Shown piece by piece: positions 17,101 to 23,022 of a stretch of 28,472 nt of DNA (positions are counted from its first letter, which is position 1; each line of letters starts with the position of its first letter). A program made the position numbers and the translations under genes. This DNA comes from Candidatus Parcubacteria bacterium (GTDB lineage Bacteria; Patescibacteriota; Patescibacteriia; UBA1558; GWA2-36-10). The DNA is taken from assembly GCA_003599205.1 (NCBI GenBank), contig QZJA01000014.1:1-28472 (forward strand), written 5' to 3'. A model generated the notes under the pieces. That model saw only the letters and a program-made list of their open reading frames with translations. It was not told the DNA's origin and did no database searches.

Positions 17101-18300
17101 TTTATTCTGCCAAATACTTATTTCCCTTTCAACTTTTTGGCCAGGGCGGCTATAAATTATATTGTCATGGATAGATAAATTGTCGGATTTTACATCCGGC
17201 TTTATTTTTTCAAAACCAAGCGCCGAGATTATATTTTCATCCAAAGTATATAATCTTTCGCCCTCAGCATTGAAAATAGGGAAGATAAAGACTACGCGTC
17301 CTTGGGGCTGAAGTATTTTTTTGAATTGAGAAAAACTTTCATAATACAATTTTTGTAGATCTGATTTCAATTGCTCTAGTTGTTTTATTTTGTGCTGTCT
17401 GACTACAAAGCGGGCATCGCCCATGTATGGCTCGGTTACTATCAGGTCTATTTTCTTGTCTTTAAAATGCTGAGAGAGATTCTGGACATTTATTTTTTTT
17501 ATTTCAACTTGAGCCTGGCCACTAAAATTTTTTCTCAACCATTCAATATTTTTTTGGCTATCGGTGACCGCTTTTTGTTCACGATCAGAGCCATATATTT
17601 TTTTGTAGCCCAAAAGAAAAGCTTCTTGAATTATTGTGCCTGAACCACAAAAAGGATCGAGAACGGTTTTGTTTCTTTCAGTAGAAGCGAGATTGAGCAT
17701 CATTTGTGCCAGCTTTGGGGGGAGCATACCCGAGCGGCTATCTCTTTCGGGCCGATCCATATCTCTTTTGCCATAAGCAGAAAAATCCTGCACACTTTGG
17801 GTCAAGCCGAGAAAATATTCTTCAGTGCCGTGGTTTTGATCCTTGATGATGATGAGTTCATTGCCGAGTAAATTATTTTTGCTTACTATGACAGATGATA
17901 GCTCGTGTTTTTTGCTACTGACAAAACGTAGCTTGTATTTTTCTTTTAAAGTTTTTTTTAGTTCAAAAGCTAATTGAGAAATTTTTTGGTATTCTTTGTT
18001 GCTACCATGGTAGAGACTAAAACCAAAAAAATTTTTCTTGGTCAAACTTAGATTTTTTTCCAGGTATTTTTGCCAAGTACTTAGTTGTAGCTGGTCTAAG
18101 TTTTCTATAATATCCAAAAAGAGGGCAATTTTTACTGTACCGCCTAGAGTTTTGATTAGCTGGGAGGCTGTTTTTTCGCTCTCAGCTAAAATAAAATTTT
18201 GGCCTATTATGCTATTTTTTTTGCTATCTTTAGCCAAAATATTTAATACTTCCTGTTTGGCTAAGTTGCTTGCTTGACCGAGTACAAATATATATTTCAT
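17095..18300 (-). CDS. Trm11/TrmG10-like THUMP-class tRNA guanine-N2 methyltransferase (candidate)
   Basis: 401 residues. The N-terminal about 165 residues fit a ferredoxin-like/THUMP RNA-binding region (starts MKYIFVLGQASNLAKQEV). The C-terminal half is a Rossmann methyltransferase: RDMDRPERDSRSGMLPPKLA (179-198), characteristic of the Trm11/Trm-G10 group, SAM motif I DPFCGSGT (215-222), GSDRE (237-241) and motif IV TEPYMG (289-294). The family normally methylates N2 of G10 in tRNA with a DPPYG-type motif IV; here it reads EPYMG, so activity or target may differ. The gene runs against its neighbours, its 3' end overlaps the 420-residue gene, and its own promoter candidate gives an almost leaderless message. 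An alternative is another guanine-N2 methyltransferase of the UPF0020 group acting on rRNA. Confidence 0.85.
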   Translation of the reverse strand: MKYIFVLGQASNLAKQEVLNILAKDSKKNSIIGQNFILAESEKTASQLIKTLGGTVKIALFLDIIENLDQLQLSTWQKYLEKNLSLTKKNFFGFSLYHGSNKEYQKISQLAFELKKTLKEKYKLRFVSSKKHELSSVIVSKNNLLGNELIIIKDQNHGTEEYFLGLTQSVQDFSAYGKRDMDRPERDSRSGMLPPKLAQMMLNLASTERNKTVLDPFCGSGTIIQEAFLLGYKKIYGSDREQKAVTDSQKNIEWLRKNFSGQAQVEIKKINVQNLSQHFKDKKIDLIVTEPYMGDARFVVRQHKIKQLEQLKSDLQKLYYESFSQFKKILQPQGRVVFIFPIFNAEGERLYTLDENIISALGFEKIKPDVKSDNLSIHDNIIYSRPGQKVEREISIWQNKL

Positions 18301-18307
18301 ATTTTAT

Positions 18308-18336
18308 ATAATAGTTTAAAACTAGCTTTTAAGCAA
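18308..18336 (-). promoter_or_regulatory. Promoter candidate for the Trm11-like gene, near-leaderless
   Basis: On the minus strand TTGCTT (18336-18331), 17 bases and TATTAT (18313-18308) form a plausible sigma70-type promoter. Only 7 bases separate the -10 element from the ATG at 18300, so transcription would begin at or within a base or two of the start codon, giving a leaderless transcript. Confidence 0.5.
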
Positions 18337-18363
18337 CATGTTTTGGCTGATATTAAGCCAATA

Positions 18364-18392
18364 TTGACTTGTGTTGTTGTTTATGTTAGAGT
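18364..18392 (+). promoter_or_regulatory. Promoter of the rpsF-ssb-rpsR-efp operon
   Basis: TTGACT at 18364-18369, a 17-base spacer and TAGAGT at 18387-18392, with TGt just before the -10 hexamer. The -35 matches consensus at five of six positions and the spacing is ideal. Transcription would start near 18399, leaving a leader of about 115 bases before rpsF. It is back to back with the minus-strand promoter at 18308-18336. Confidence 0.7.
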
Positions 18393-18430
18393 ATCGGCAC
18401 ACTTATCAATATTTCTCGCCCATAAGCGAG

Positions 18431-18498
18431 TCCGCCCAGAGCGGAAATTAACCACGCTTTGTTGTTAAGACAAGGCCCTTGAGCACACAGGTTCAAGG
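18431..18498 (+). promoter_or_regulatory. Structured 5' leader of rpsF (three hairpins), candidate S6:S18 autoregulatory RNA
   Basis: Three hairpins follow one another: TCCGC/GCGGA (18431-18435 with 18441-18445, 5-base loop); GCTTTGT/ACAAGGC (18456-18462 with 18470-18476, 7-base loop, one G-U pair); and CCTTGA/TCAAGG (18477-18482 with 18493-18498, extendable by a G-U pair). The last two abut exactly, so they could stack coaxially. None is followed by a T run, so they are not terminators. Known bacterial rpsF leaders bind the S6:S18 complex to repress the operon. This operon encodes both S6 and S18, so the same control is plausible; I did not match the published consensus. Confidence 0.4.
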
Positions 18499-18513
18499 TA
18501 ATTAAATTAAACT

Positions 18514-19011
18514 ATGCACTACGAACTATCTTTTATTATTGGACCAAACGTACCGGAGACAGAACACAAAGCTGTTGAAAAGGAAATTTTGGACAATTTG
18601 AAAAAGTTGGACGCCAAGATTACTAAAGAGCCTTATGCTATCGGGCGCAAGAAATTGGCTTATCCAATCAAAAAACAGAAGCACGGCTTTTATGTTTTTT
18701 TGGAATTTGAAACAGAAGAAACAGCTGGATTCAAAAATTTTGACGTAAAATTAAAGCACAATGCTAACATTTTGCGTTATTTGCTTATCAAAAAAACCGC
18801 TGCTAGCTTGAAAGAAGTAAAACCAAGGATGACTACAGAAGCTAAGACAAGATCAGCTTCTGAAACAAAGCCTAGTTTTAGAAAAATAGGGGATTCAAAG
18901 TCAAAGCCAGAGGTGAAAGATGTTAAACTTGATGAGAAAAAAGAGGAAATAAAAGTTGATCTAGGTGATATTGATAGACAATTAGATCAAATTTTAGATA
19001 AAGACCTATAA
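18514..19011 (+). CDS. rpsF: Small ribosomal subunit protein bS6
   Basis: Binds with S18 on the 16S rRNA platform. The conserved S6 fold runs through MHYELSFIIGP, IGRKKLAYPIKKQKHGFYVF and NANILRYLLIKK (to about residue 95). A Lys/Glu/Ser-rich tail extends it to 165 residues, longer than the roughly 95-135 residues of most S6 proteins. The tail looks disordered, with an acidic helix at the end (DLGDIDRQLDQILDKDL). It is the first gene of an rpsF-ssb-rpsR operon, the usual bacterial order, and ATG 18514 begins right at the S6 N-terminal strand. The preceding leader may carry autoregulation. Confidence 0.95.
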   Translation: MHYELSFIIGPNVPETEHKAVEKEILDNLKKLDAKITKEPYAIGRKKLAYPIKKQKHGFYVFLEFETEETAGFKNFDVKLKHNANILRYLLIKKTAASLKEVKPRMTTEAKTRSASETKPSFRKIGDSKSKPEVKDVKLDEKKEEIKVDLGDIDRQLDQILDKDL

Positions 19012-19029
19012 ATCATTAAGTATAATTAT

Positions 19030-19494
19030 ATGAATTTAAACAAAGCTATGATTATCGGTAATGTGGTGCGCGACCCAGAAGTGCGGACTACTACCGGTGG
19101 TCAAAACGTTACCTCTTTTTCTGTCGCTACCAATTTGGTTTGGAAAGATCAAAGCGGACAAAAACAAGAAAAAGTTGAGTTTCATAATGTGGTTGCCTGG
19201 CGTCGTTTGGCAGACATCACTAGTCAGTATTTGAAAAAAGGTAGCAAAGTATATATTGAGGGACGTCTACAGACAAGATCTTGGGATGATCCAAATGGTA
19301 TCAAACGTTATCGTACTGAGATAATTGCTGAAAATATGATCATGTTGGACAGAGCCGGAGGTGGTGGCGATAGCCAATATGATAATACTGGTAGTTTTAA
19401 TCAGTCTCAGAAAAAAGAAGACGATTTCAGACAGGATAGCGAGCCAAAGTCAGCTCCAGAAGAGGAGATTAGTATAGAAGACATTCCATTTTAA
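19030..19494 (+). CDS. ssb: Single-stranded DNA-binding protein
   Basis: Coats single-stranded DNA in replication, repair and recombination. The N-terminal OB fold is clear: NKAMIIGNVVRDPEVR, VTSFSVATN, EFHNVVAWRRLADI, GSKVYIEGRLQTRSW and ENMIMLD. A Gly/Gln/Asp-rich flexible linker follows, ending in the acidic partner-binding tip DIPF. The 154-residue length is ordinary. It lies between rpsF and rpsR with 18-base gaps on both sides, the standard bacterial arrangement. The start has no Shine-Dalgarno sequence, only AT-rich DNA (TATAATTAT before the ATG). Confidence 0.97.
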   Translation: MNLNKAMIIGNVVRDPEVRTTTGGQNVTSFSVATNLVWKDQSGQKQEKVEFHNVVAWRRLADITSQYLKKGSKVYIEGRLQTRSWDDPNGIKRYRTEIIAENMIMLDRAGGGGDSQYDNTGSFNQSQKKEDDFRQDSEPKSAPEEEISIEDIPF

Positions 19495-19512
19495 TAAATT
19501 AAATTTTTTAAT

Positions 19513-19731
19513 ATGCATACAAAGCAAAAAAGTAAATATTGTTACTTTTGTGTAAACAACATCCCTTTCATTGATTATAAGGATTGGCAAAGGTTGGAAA
19601 AGTTCACTTCATCTTATGGCAAAATAGTGCCCAAGAGACGTAGTGGCGTTTGTTCTAAACATCAGAGGCAAGTAGCTACAGCTATCAAAAGAGCTCGCTA
19701 CATGGCTTTGCTTCCTTTTGTATCAAAATAA
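19513..19731 (+). CDS. rpsR: Small ribosomal subunit protein bS18, zinc-binding form
   Basis: Partner of S6 on the small subunit platform. The 72-residue sequence carries the S18 hallmarks FTSSYGKIVPKRRSGVCSKH and AIKRARYMALLPFVSK. A CYFC pair near the N-terminus and CSKH later supply four ligands (three Cys, one His) of the zinc-containing S18 version, so the cell appears not to use the zinc-independent paralogue here. The ATG is preceded by a T/A-rich stretch without a ribosome-binding motif. The efp gene follows after 3 bases. Confidence 0.96.
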   Translation: MHTKQKSKYCYFCVNNIPFIDYKDWQRLEKFTSSYGKIVPKRRSGVCSKHQRQVATAIKRARYMALLPFVSK

Positions 19732-19734
19732 TAT

Positions 19735-20292
19735 ATGTTGTCACTCAGTGATTTGAAAGTAGGAAAAATAGTTTCCATAAATAAAGAGCCTTACCAAATA
19801 GTGGCTTCTCAACACATAAAAGTTGCCCGTGGTGGAGCAGTAGTAAAGACTAAACTGAAGAGTTTACTCAGCGGTTCTACCCTAGAAAAAACTTTTTCTG
19901 GTTCTGATAGTGTAGAGGAAGCTGATATTTCTCACCGCAAGGCTAATTTTTTGTACAAACAAGGCGAAGTTTTTGCCTTTATGGACAATGAAGACTTTGA
20001 ACAATTTGAATTTAATGAAGAAATAATTGGCGATATGGCATCCTATTTCAAAGAAGGACAAGAAGTTGATGTTTTGACTTTCAATGGCAAGCCTGTTTCT
20101 GTTGCTTTGCCGACAAAAATAACGCTAGAGGTTACTTCTGCTCCAGAAGGAGTAAAAGGTAATAGTGCTGGTGCTGCTACTAAGATGGTTATTTTAGAAA
20201 CTGGCTTAGAAATAAGAACACCGATGTTTATTAAGTCAGGAGATAGGGTAGTGGTAAATACCGAGACCGGAGAATATGTAGAAAGAGCTTAA
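19735..20292 (+). CDS. efp: Translation elongation factor P
   Basis: EF-P enters the ribosomal E site and relieves stalling at polyproline. All three beta-barrel domains are present in 185 residues: domain I (LSLSDLKVGKIVSINKEPYQIV), domain II (EVFAFMDNEDFEQFEF) and domain III (LPTKITLEVTSAPEGVKGNSAG and ATMVILETGLEIRTPMFI-like end, with GDRVVVNTETGEYVER). The domain I loop that reaches the peptidyl-transferase centre reads HIKVARGGA, so the tip residue aligned to E. coli Lys34 is Arg and the usual Pro-Gly before it is Val-Ala. It is the last gene of the rpsF operon, 3 bases after rpsR, and is followed by a strong terminator. Confidence 0.96.
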   Translation: MLSLSDLKVGKIVSINKEPYQIVASQHIKVARGGAVVKTKLKSLLSGSTLEKTFSGSDSVEEADISHRKANFLYKQGEVFAFMDNEDFEQFEFNEEIIGDMASYFKEGQEVDVLTFNGKPVSVALPTKITLEVTSAPEGVKGNSAGAATKMVILETGLEIRTPMFIKSGDRVVVNTETGEYVERA

Positions 20293-20308
20293 TTTTTTAA
20301 ACATTTAA

Positions 20309-20336
20309 CCCCGAACCATATGGTTCGGGGTTTTTT
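20309..20336 (+). terminator. Rho-independent terminator after efp
   Basis: A perfect inverted repeat with the 11-base arm CCCCGAACCAT (20309-20319) and its complement (20320-20330) is followed immediately by six T residues (20331-20336). Allowing a 4-base loop, the stem has about nine pairs with a GC-rich base. It ends the rpsF-ssb-rpsR-efp operon. Confidence 0.93.
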
Positions 20337-20358
20337 GATTATTTGTATCTTTTAGTTA

Positions 20359-20388
20359 TTGGCTACAAATACATAAATATGTTATAAT
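20359..20388 (+). promoter_or_regulatory. Promoter for the second secretion-like operon
   Basis: TTGGCT (20359-20364), an 18-base spacer and TATAAT (20383-20388) with an extended TGt at 20380-20382. Transcription would start near 20395, about 17 bases before the ATG at 20412. It lies directly downstream of the efp terminator, so the PrgI-VirB4 operon is transcribed independently of the ribosomal operon. Confidence 0.75.
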
Positions 20389-20411
20389 ATAGGTAAATTA
20401 CACAAACAAAA

Positions 20412-21812
20412 ATGCCCAACTTAGACGATAATCAAAAACAGCCAGTCCAGACACAAAATGACTGGACTGATAGTTTGCTACTTAAAGATAAAACCGGCAA
20501 ATTTCATCATTTAAACTCTGAAAAAGTAGATCAAGTTGCTCCTAAGACTGTTGTTGCTCCAGTTGATAGCAATACTAGAGCGAAAATAAGCTCTTCGCCA
20601 CTTAATGATAATTTTGTTCCAGTAGAACACGGTATTTCTAGTCGTTTTGATGACAAGGCTGTTTTTGCCTTTCACCCTGAGGACGAAGAACAAGCTCAGA
20701 TTATTGCCCAACAAATACCCCAAGATGACAGTAAGAAATATAGTGTTGATAAAATAGTTGATAAGTTAGTTGAAAAACAGGGGCTAAAATTTGATAATGA
20801 AAATAAGGAAAAATTTATTGATATTTTGTATCAATTTTTTCGTAGTCGTCGCAAAGCACCAATAGTGAGAGAGATTTTGTCTACTAAGATATTATCAGGT
20901 GGCAAGAAAATTTCAGCAGAGATAGTGGACAATATTTTGTCAGTGGTAAAAGGTATAAAAAGTAAAATTGATGCCGAAGGAGGCTTGGTGGTTATGAAAA
21001 ACGCCTTGCCACCAATTGAAGAGCCAAAAGCTCAGCCTACTTTTTCTTTGCCACCAATTGAAGAGCCAAAGGTAGAAGTAGTAAAAGATGAATTTGAGGC
21101 CGTAGAAGAAAATCTGGAAGTGGATAAAGAAATACAAAAAGCTTTGTCAGAAATTGATAAGATTGATGGAAATAAAGAACCAGAGCCTGAAAAAATAGAG
21201 GATACAGAGACAGAACTCAAGGTAAAAGTTGAGCCGAGAATTCAGCCACCAGTAGAGAAAAAAATAGAGCCAGATATTCCCCCAAAACAAGAAATAAAAG
21301 AAACAATTCCAAAATCTGAGGAGTCTAGTAGTGATGATAAAGTTTTTGCTTCCTTGCCAAAAGTTATCAGGCCAGGTCAAACACCAGTGGTTAAAAAACA
21401 AATTATTGATGTAGTAGCCAAAAAGGTAGCTCCGATTGAAGCGCCGGCTATATTGCCCGAATCTTTAAAGCCTGAGGTAAAACATGTTTTGAGTGGCCCA
21501 GTACAGGAATTACAAGACATTAGTGTTAAAAATTTTCGTCGTTTAGGCGATTCAGCTCAGGCTAGGGCAGATAAGATTTTAGAAAAAATAAATATTTTAG
21601 AGCAGGAATCATACACCAAAAAATCTCAGGCGATTGAAGCTTGGCGTAAAAGCGGAGTTTACAAAATTTATTTGCAAATTGGCGCTCAGAGTATGATAGA
21701 GGGCAAAAAGATAGAAGATTTAGTCAAAGAAAAGGAGAGTAAAGGAGAAGAAACTTTGAGTGCTGAAGAATTTTCTGTTATTTCCGATTTGAACAAAAAA
21801 TTACGTTTTTAA
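20412..21812 (+). CDS. Soluble P/E/K-rich protein of unknown function, first gene of the VirB4 operon
   Basis: 466 residues with no signal peptide or membrane helix. Three parts can be seen: a polar N-terminus followed by a folded helical block (about residues 110-195, SVDKIVDKLVEKQGLKF through SAEIVDNILSVVKGI); a long low-complexity linker rich in Pro, Glu and Lys (about 200-345) with a duplicated LPPIEEPK segment; and a conserved-looking C-terminal helical block (about 365-466) with KNFRRLGDS, AIEAWRKSGVYKIYLQIGAQ and FSVISDLNKKLRF. I recall the last block from other CPR proteins of unknown function, without a name for it. Its position just before prgI and virB4 suggests a cytosolic accessory or docking factor of the apparatus; that is inference. 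Confidence 0.78.
   Translation: MPNLDDNQKQPVQTQNDWTDSLLLKDKTGKFHHLNSEKVDQVAPKTVVAPVDSNTRAKISSSPLNDNFVPVEHGISSRFDDKAVFAFHPEDEEQAQIIAQQIPQDDSKKYSVDKIVDKLVEKQGLKFDNENKEKFIDILYQFFRSRRKAPIVREILSTKILSGGKKISAEIVDNILSVVKGIKSKIDAEGGLVVMKNALPPIEEPKAQPTFSLPPIEEPKVEVVKDEFEAVEENLEVDKEIQKALSEIDKIDGNKEPEPEKIEDTETELKVKVEPRIQPPVEKKIEPDIPPKQEIKETIPKSEESSSDDKVFASLPKVIRPGQTPVVKKQIIDVVAKKVAPIEAPAILPESLKPEVKHVLSGPVQELQDISVKNFRRLGDSAQARADKILEKINILEQESYTKKSQAIEAWRKSGVYKIYLQIGAQSMIEGKKIEDLVKEKESKGEETLSAEEFSVISDLNKKLRF
21006..21070 (+). repeat. 23-base direct repeat inside the 466-residue protein gene
   Basis: The sequence beginning TTGCCACCAATTGAAGAGCC and running three more bases (AAA) occurs identically at 21006-21028 and 21048-21070, a 42-base in-frame period. 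It encodes the repeated LPPIEEPK in the low-complexity linker and looks like a recent tandem duplication. Confidence 0.85.
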
Positions 21813-21826
21813 AATTTTAAAAAACG

Positions 21827-22291
21827 ATGAAGAATAGATTTATTGTGCCACAATTTATTGATAAAGAAGATAAAATATGGGGGCCAATTACTGTCCGACA
21901 GTTTGTCTTGGTTATAGTTGGCGCTTTTTTTGTGTTTCTGGCCTATAAGTTGGCAGATTTTGCTCTCTTTATATTTGAGACAGTAATTATAACCATTTTT
22001 ACTGCTTTGTTCGCTTTTTATAAGGTCAACGGAGCGCCGTTTCATATTTTTGCCCTTAATTTTATTGAAACTTTTAGAAAGCCTCCTATCAGGGTCTGGC
22101 AGATGGAGTATATAAAAACAGAAGAACATAAATTAAAAGGAGAAGAAAAAAAAGAAGAAGTGATTCATGCTAAAGCACCAGTTCCTAGTAAACGTTTGGC
22201 AGAATTGTCTTTGATTATTGATACTGGTGGAGCTTATCGTGGTGAAAAAGAAGCTAACGAAATAAATAATTTATCTTACGATATAAAATAG
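21827..22291 (+). CDS. PrgI-family membrane protein of a type IV secretion-like system
   Basis: 154 residues. A short cytosolic start (VPQFIDKEDKIWGPITVRQF) leads into two close membrane helices (about 24-41 and 45-65), then NGAPFHIFALNFIETFRKPP and a charged C-terminal tail. This is the PrgI pattern, a small protein encoded immediately before the VirB4-type ATPase in Gram-positive-style conjugation systems, where it belongs to the inner-membrane channel. It lies 14 bases after the 466-residue gene and 46 before the TraC-like gene. The assignment rests on the characteristic start, the helix pair and the gene order. Confidence 0.82.
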   Translation: MKNRFIVPQFIDKEDKIWGPITVRQFVLVIVGAFFVFLAYKLADFALFIFETVIITIFTALFAFYKVNGAPFHIFALNFIETFRKPPIRVWQMEYIKTEEHKLKGEEKKEEVIHAKAPVPSKRLAELSLIIDTGGAYRGEKEANEINNLSYDIK

Positions 22292-22337
22292 TTTGTTTTT
22301 TAAGAGGAAAAGTGTTTAATAATAAATTTCTAACGGG

Positions 22338-23018
22338 ATGAAAGACAAAAAATTAAATAGTAATAAGCCGGCACAATCTACCCAAAAATTTTTGGACATA
22401 GCGGAAATTCGTGATGATTTGGTAGTTTTAAATAACGGTACTGTCAGAGGTGTGCTTCTGGTTTCTTCTATAAATTTTGATTTAAAATCAGAAGATGAAC
22501 AGAGGGCTATTATTGGTAATTATATTGGTTTTATCAATACCCTTGATTATCCTTTGCAGATAGTTATTCAGTCTCGACCGCTTAATATTGATGATTATCT
22601 GGAAAGGATCAAGAAAGTAGAAAAAGAGCAAACCAATGAACTCCTACGCATGCAGACTGCTGATTACCGAGAGTTTGTCAAAGAGCTTTTGACCTTGGAA
22701 AAGATTATGAGTAAGCGTTTTTATTTAGTGGTCCCTTACCGTCCCTTGGATGATAAACGTAAGGGTTTTGTTGATAGGGTACAAACGGTTTTTGCTGCCG
22801 CTAAGGTAGTAAAATTGAGTCGTAAGCGTTTTGAAGAATACAATAGTCAACTCAATAAGCGTTGCAATTTTGTCCAAGCTGGACTGGCTAGTTTGGGTTT
22901 GCGCAGTCAGCGTCTGAACACTCAGGCCTTGATTGAGTTATATTACAATAGTTACAATATGGATTTATTCCAAAAACAACCTTTGCAAGATATAAATAAA
23001 TTAAGGGTAGAAATATAA
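22338..23018 (+). CDS. Stand-alone TraC-like / VirB4 N-terminal-domain protein (no ATPase motifs)
   Basis: 226 residues with the N-terminal domain of TraC/VirB4-type proteins: QKFLDIAEIRDDLVVLNNGT, VRGVLLVSSINFDLKS, QRAIIGNYIGFINTLDYPLQ and IVIQSRPLNIDDYLERI, then a helical stretch (KEQTNELLRMQTADYREFVK). The protein stops before any Walker motif. It is not a frameshifted start of the downstream gene, because that gene carries its own complete N-terminal domain and begins 4 bases later with its own ATG. It may form a regulatory or membrane-adaptor layer on the VirB4 ring. The upstream gap holds a possible 9-codon leader ORF whose stop overlaps this ATG. Confidence 0.82.
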   Translation: MKDKKLNSNKPAQSTQKFLDIAEIRDDLVVLNNGTVRGVLLVSSINFDLKSEDEQRAIIGNYIGFINTLDYPLQIVIQSRPLNIDDYLERIKKVEKEQTNELLRMQTADYREFVKELLTLEKIMSKRFYLVVPYRPLDDKRKGFVDRVQTVFAAAKVVKLSRKRFEEYNSQLNKRCNFVQAGLASLGLRSQRLNTQALIELYYNSYNMDLFQKQPLQDINKLRVEI

Positions 23019-23022
23019 TACC

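Noticed and set aside
18399..18513. A tRNA or other stable RNA gene in the rpsF leader
   Set aside because: The three hairpins do not form a cloverleaf, and there is no GGTTCRA arm with matching acceptor ends.
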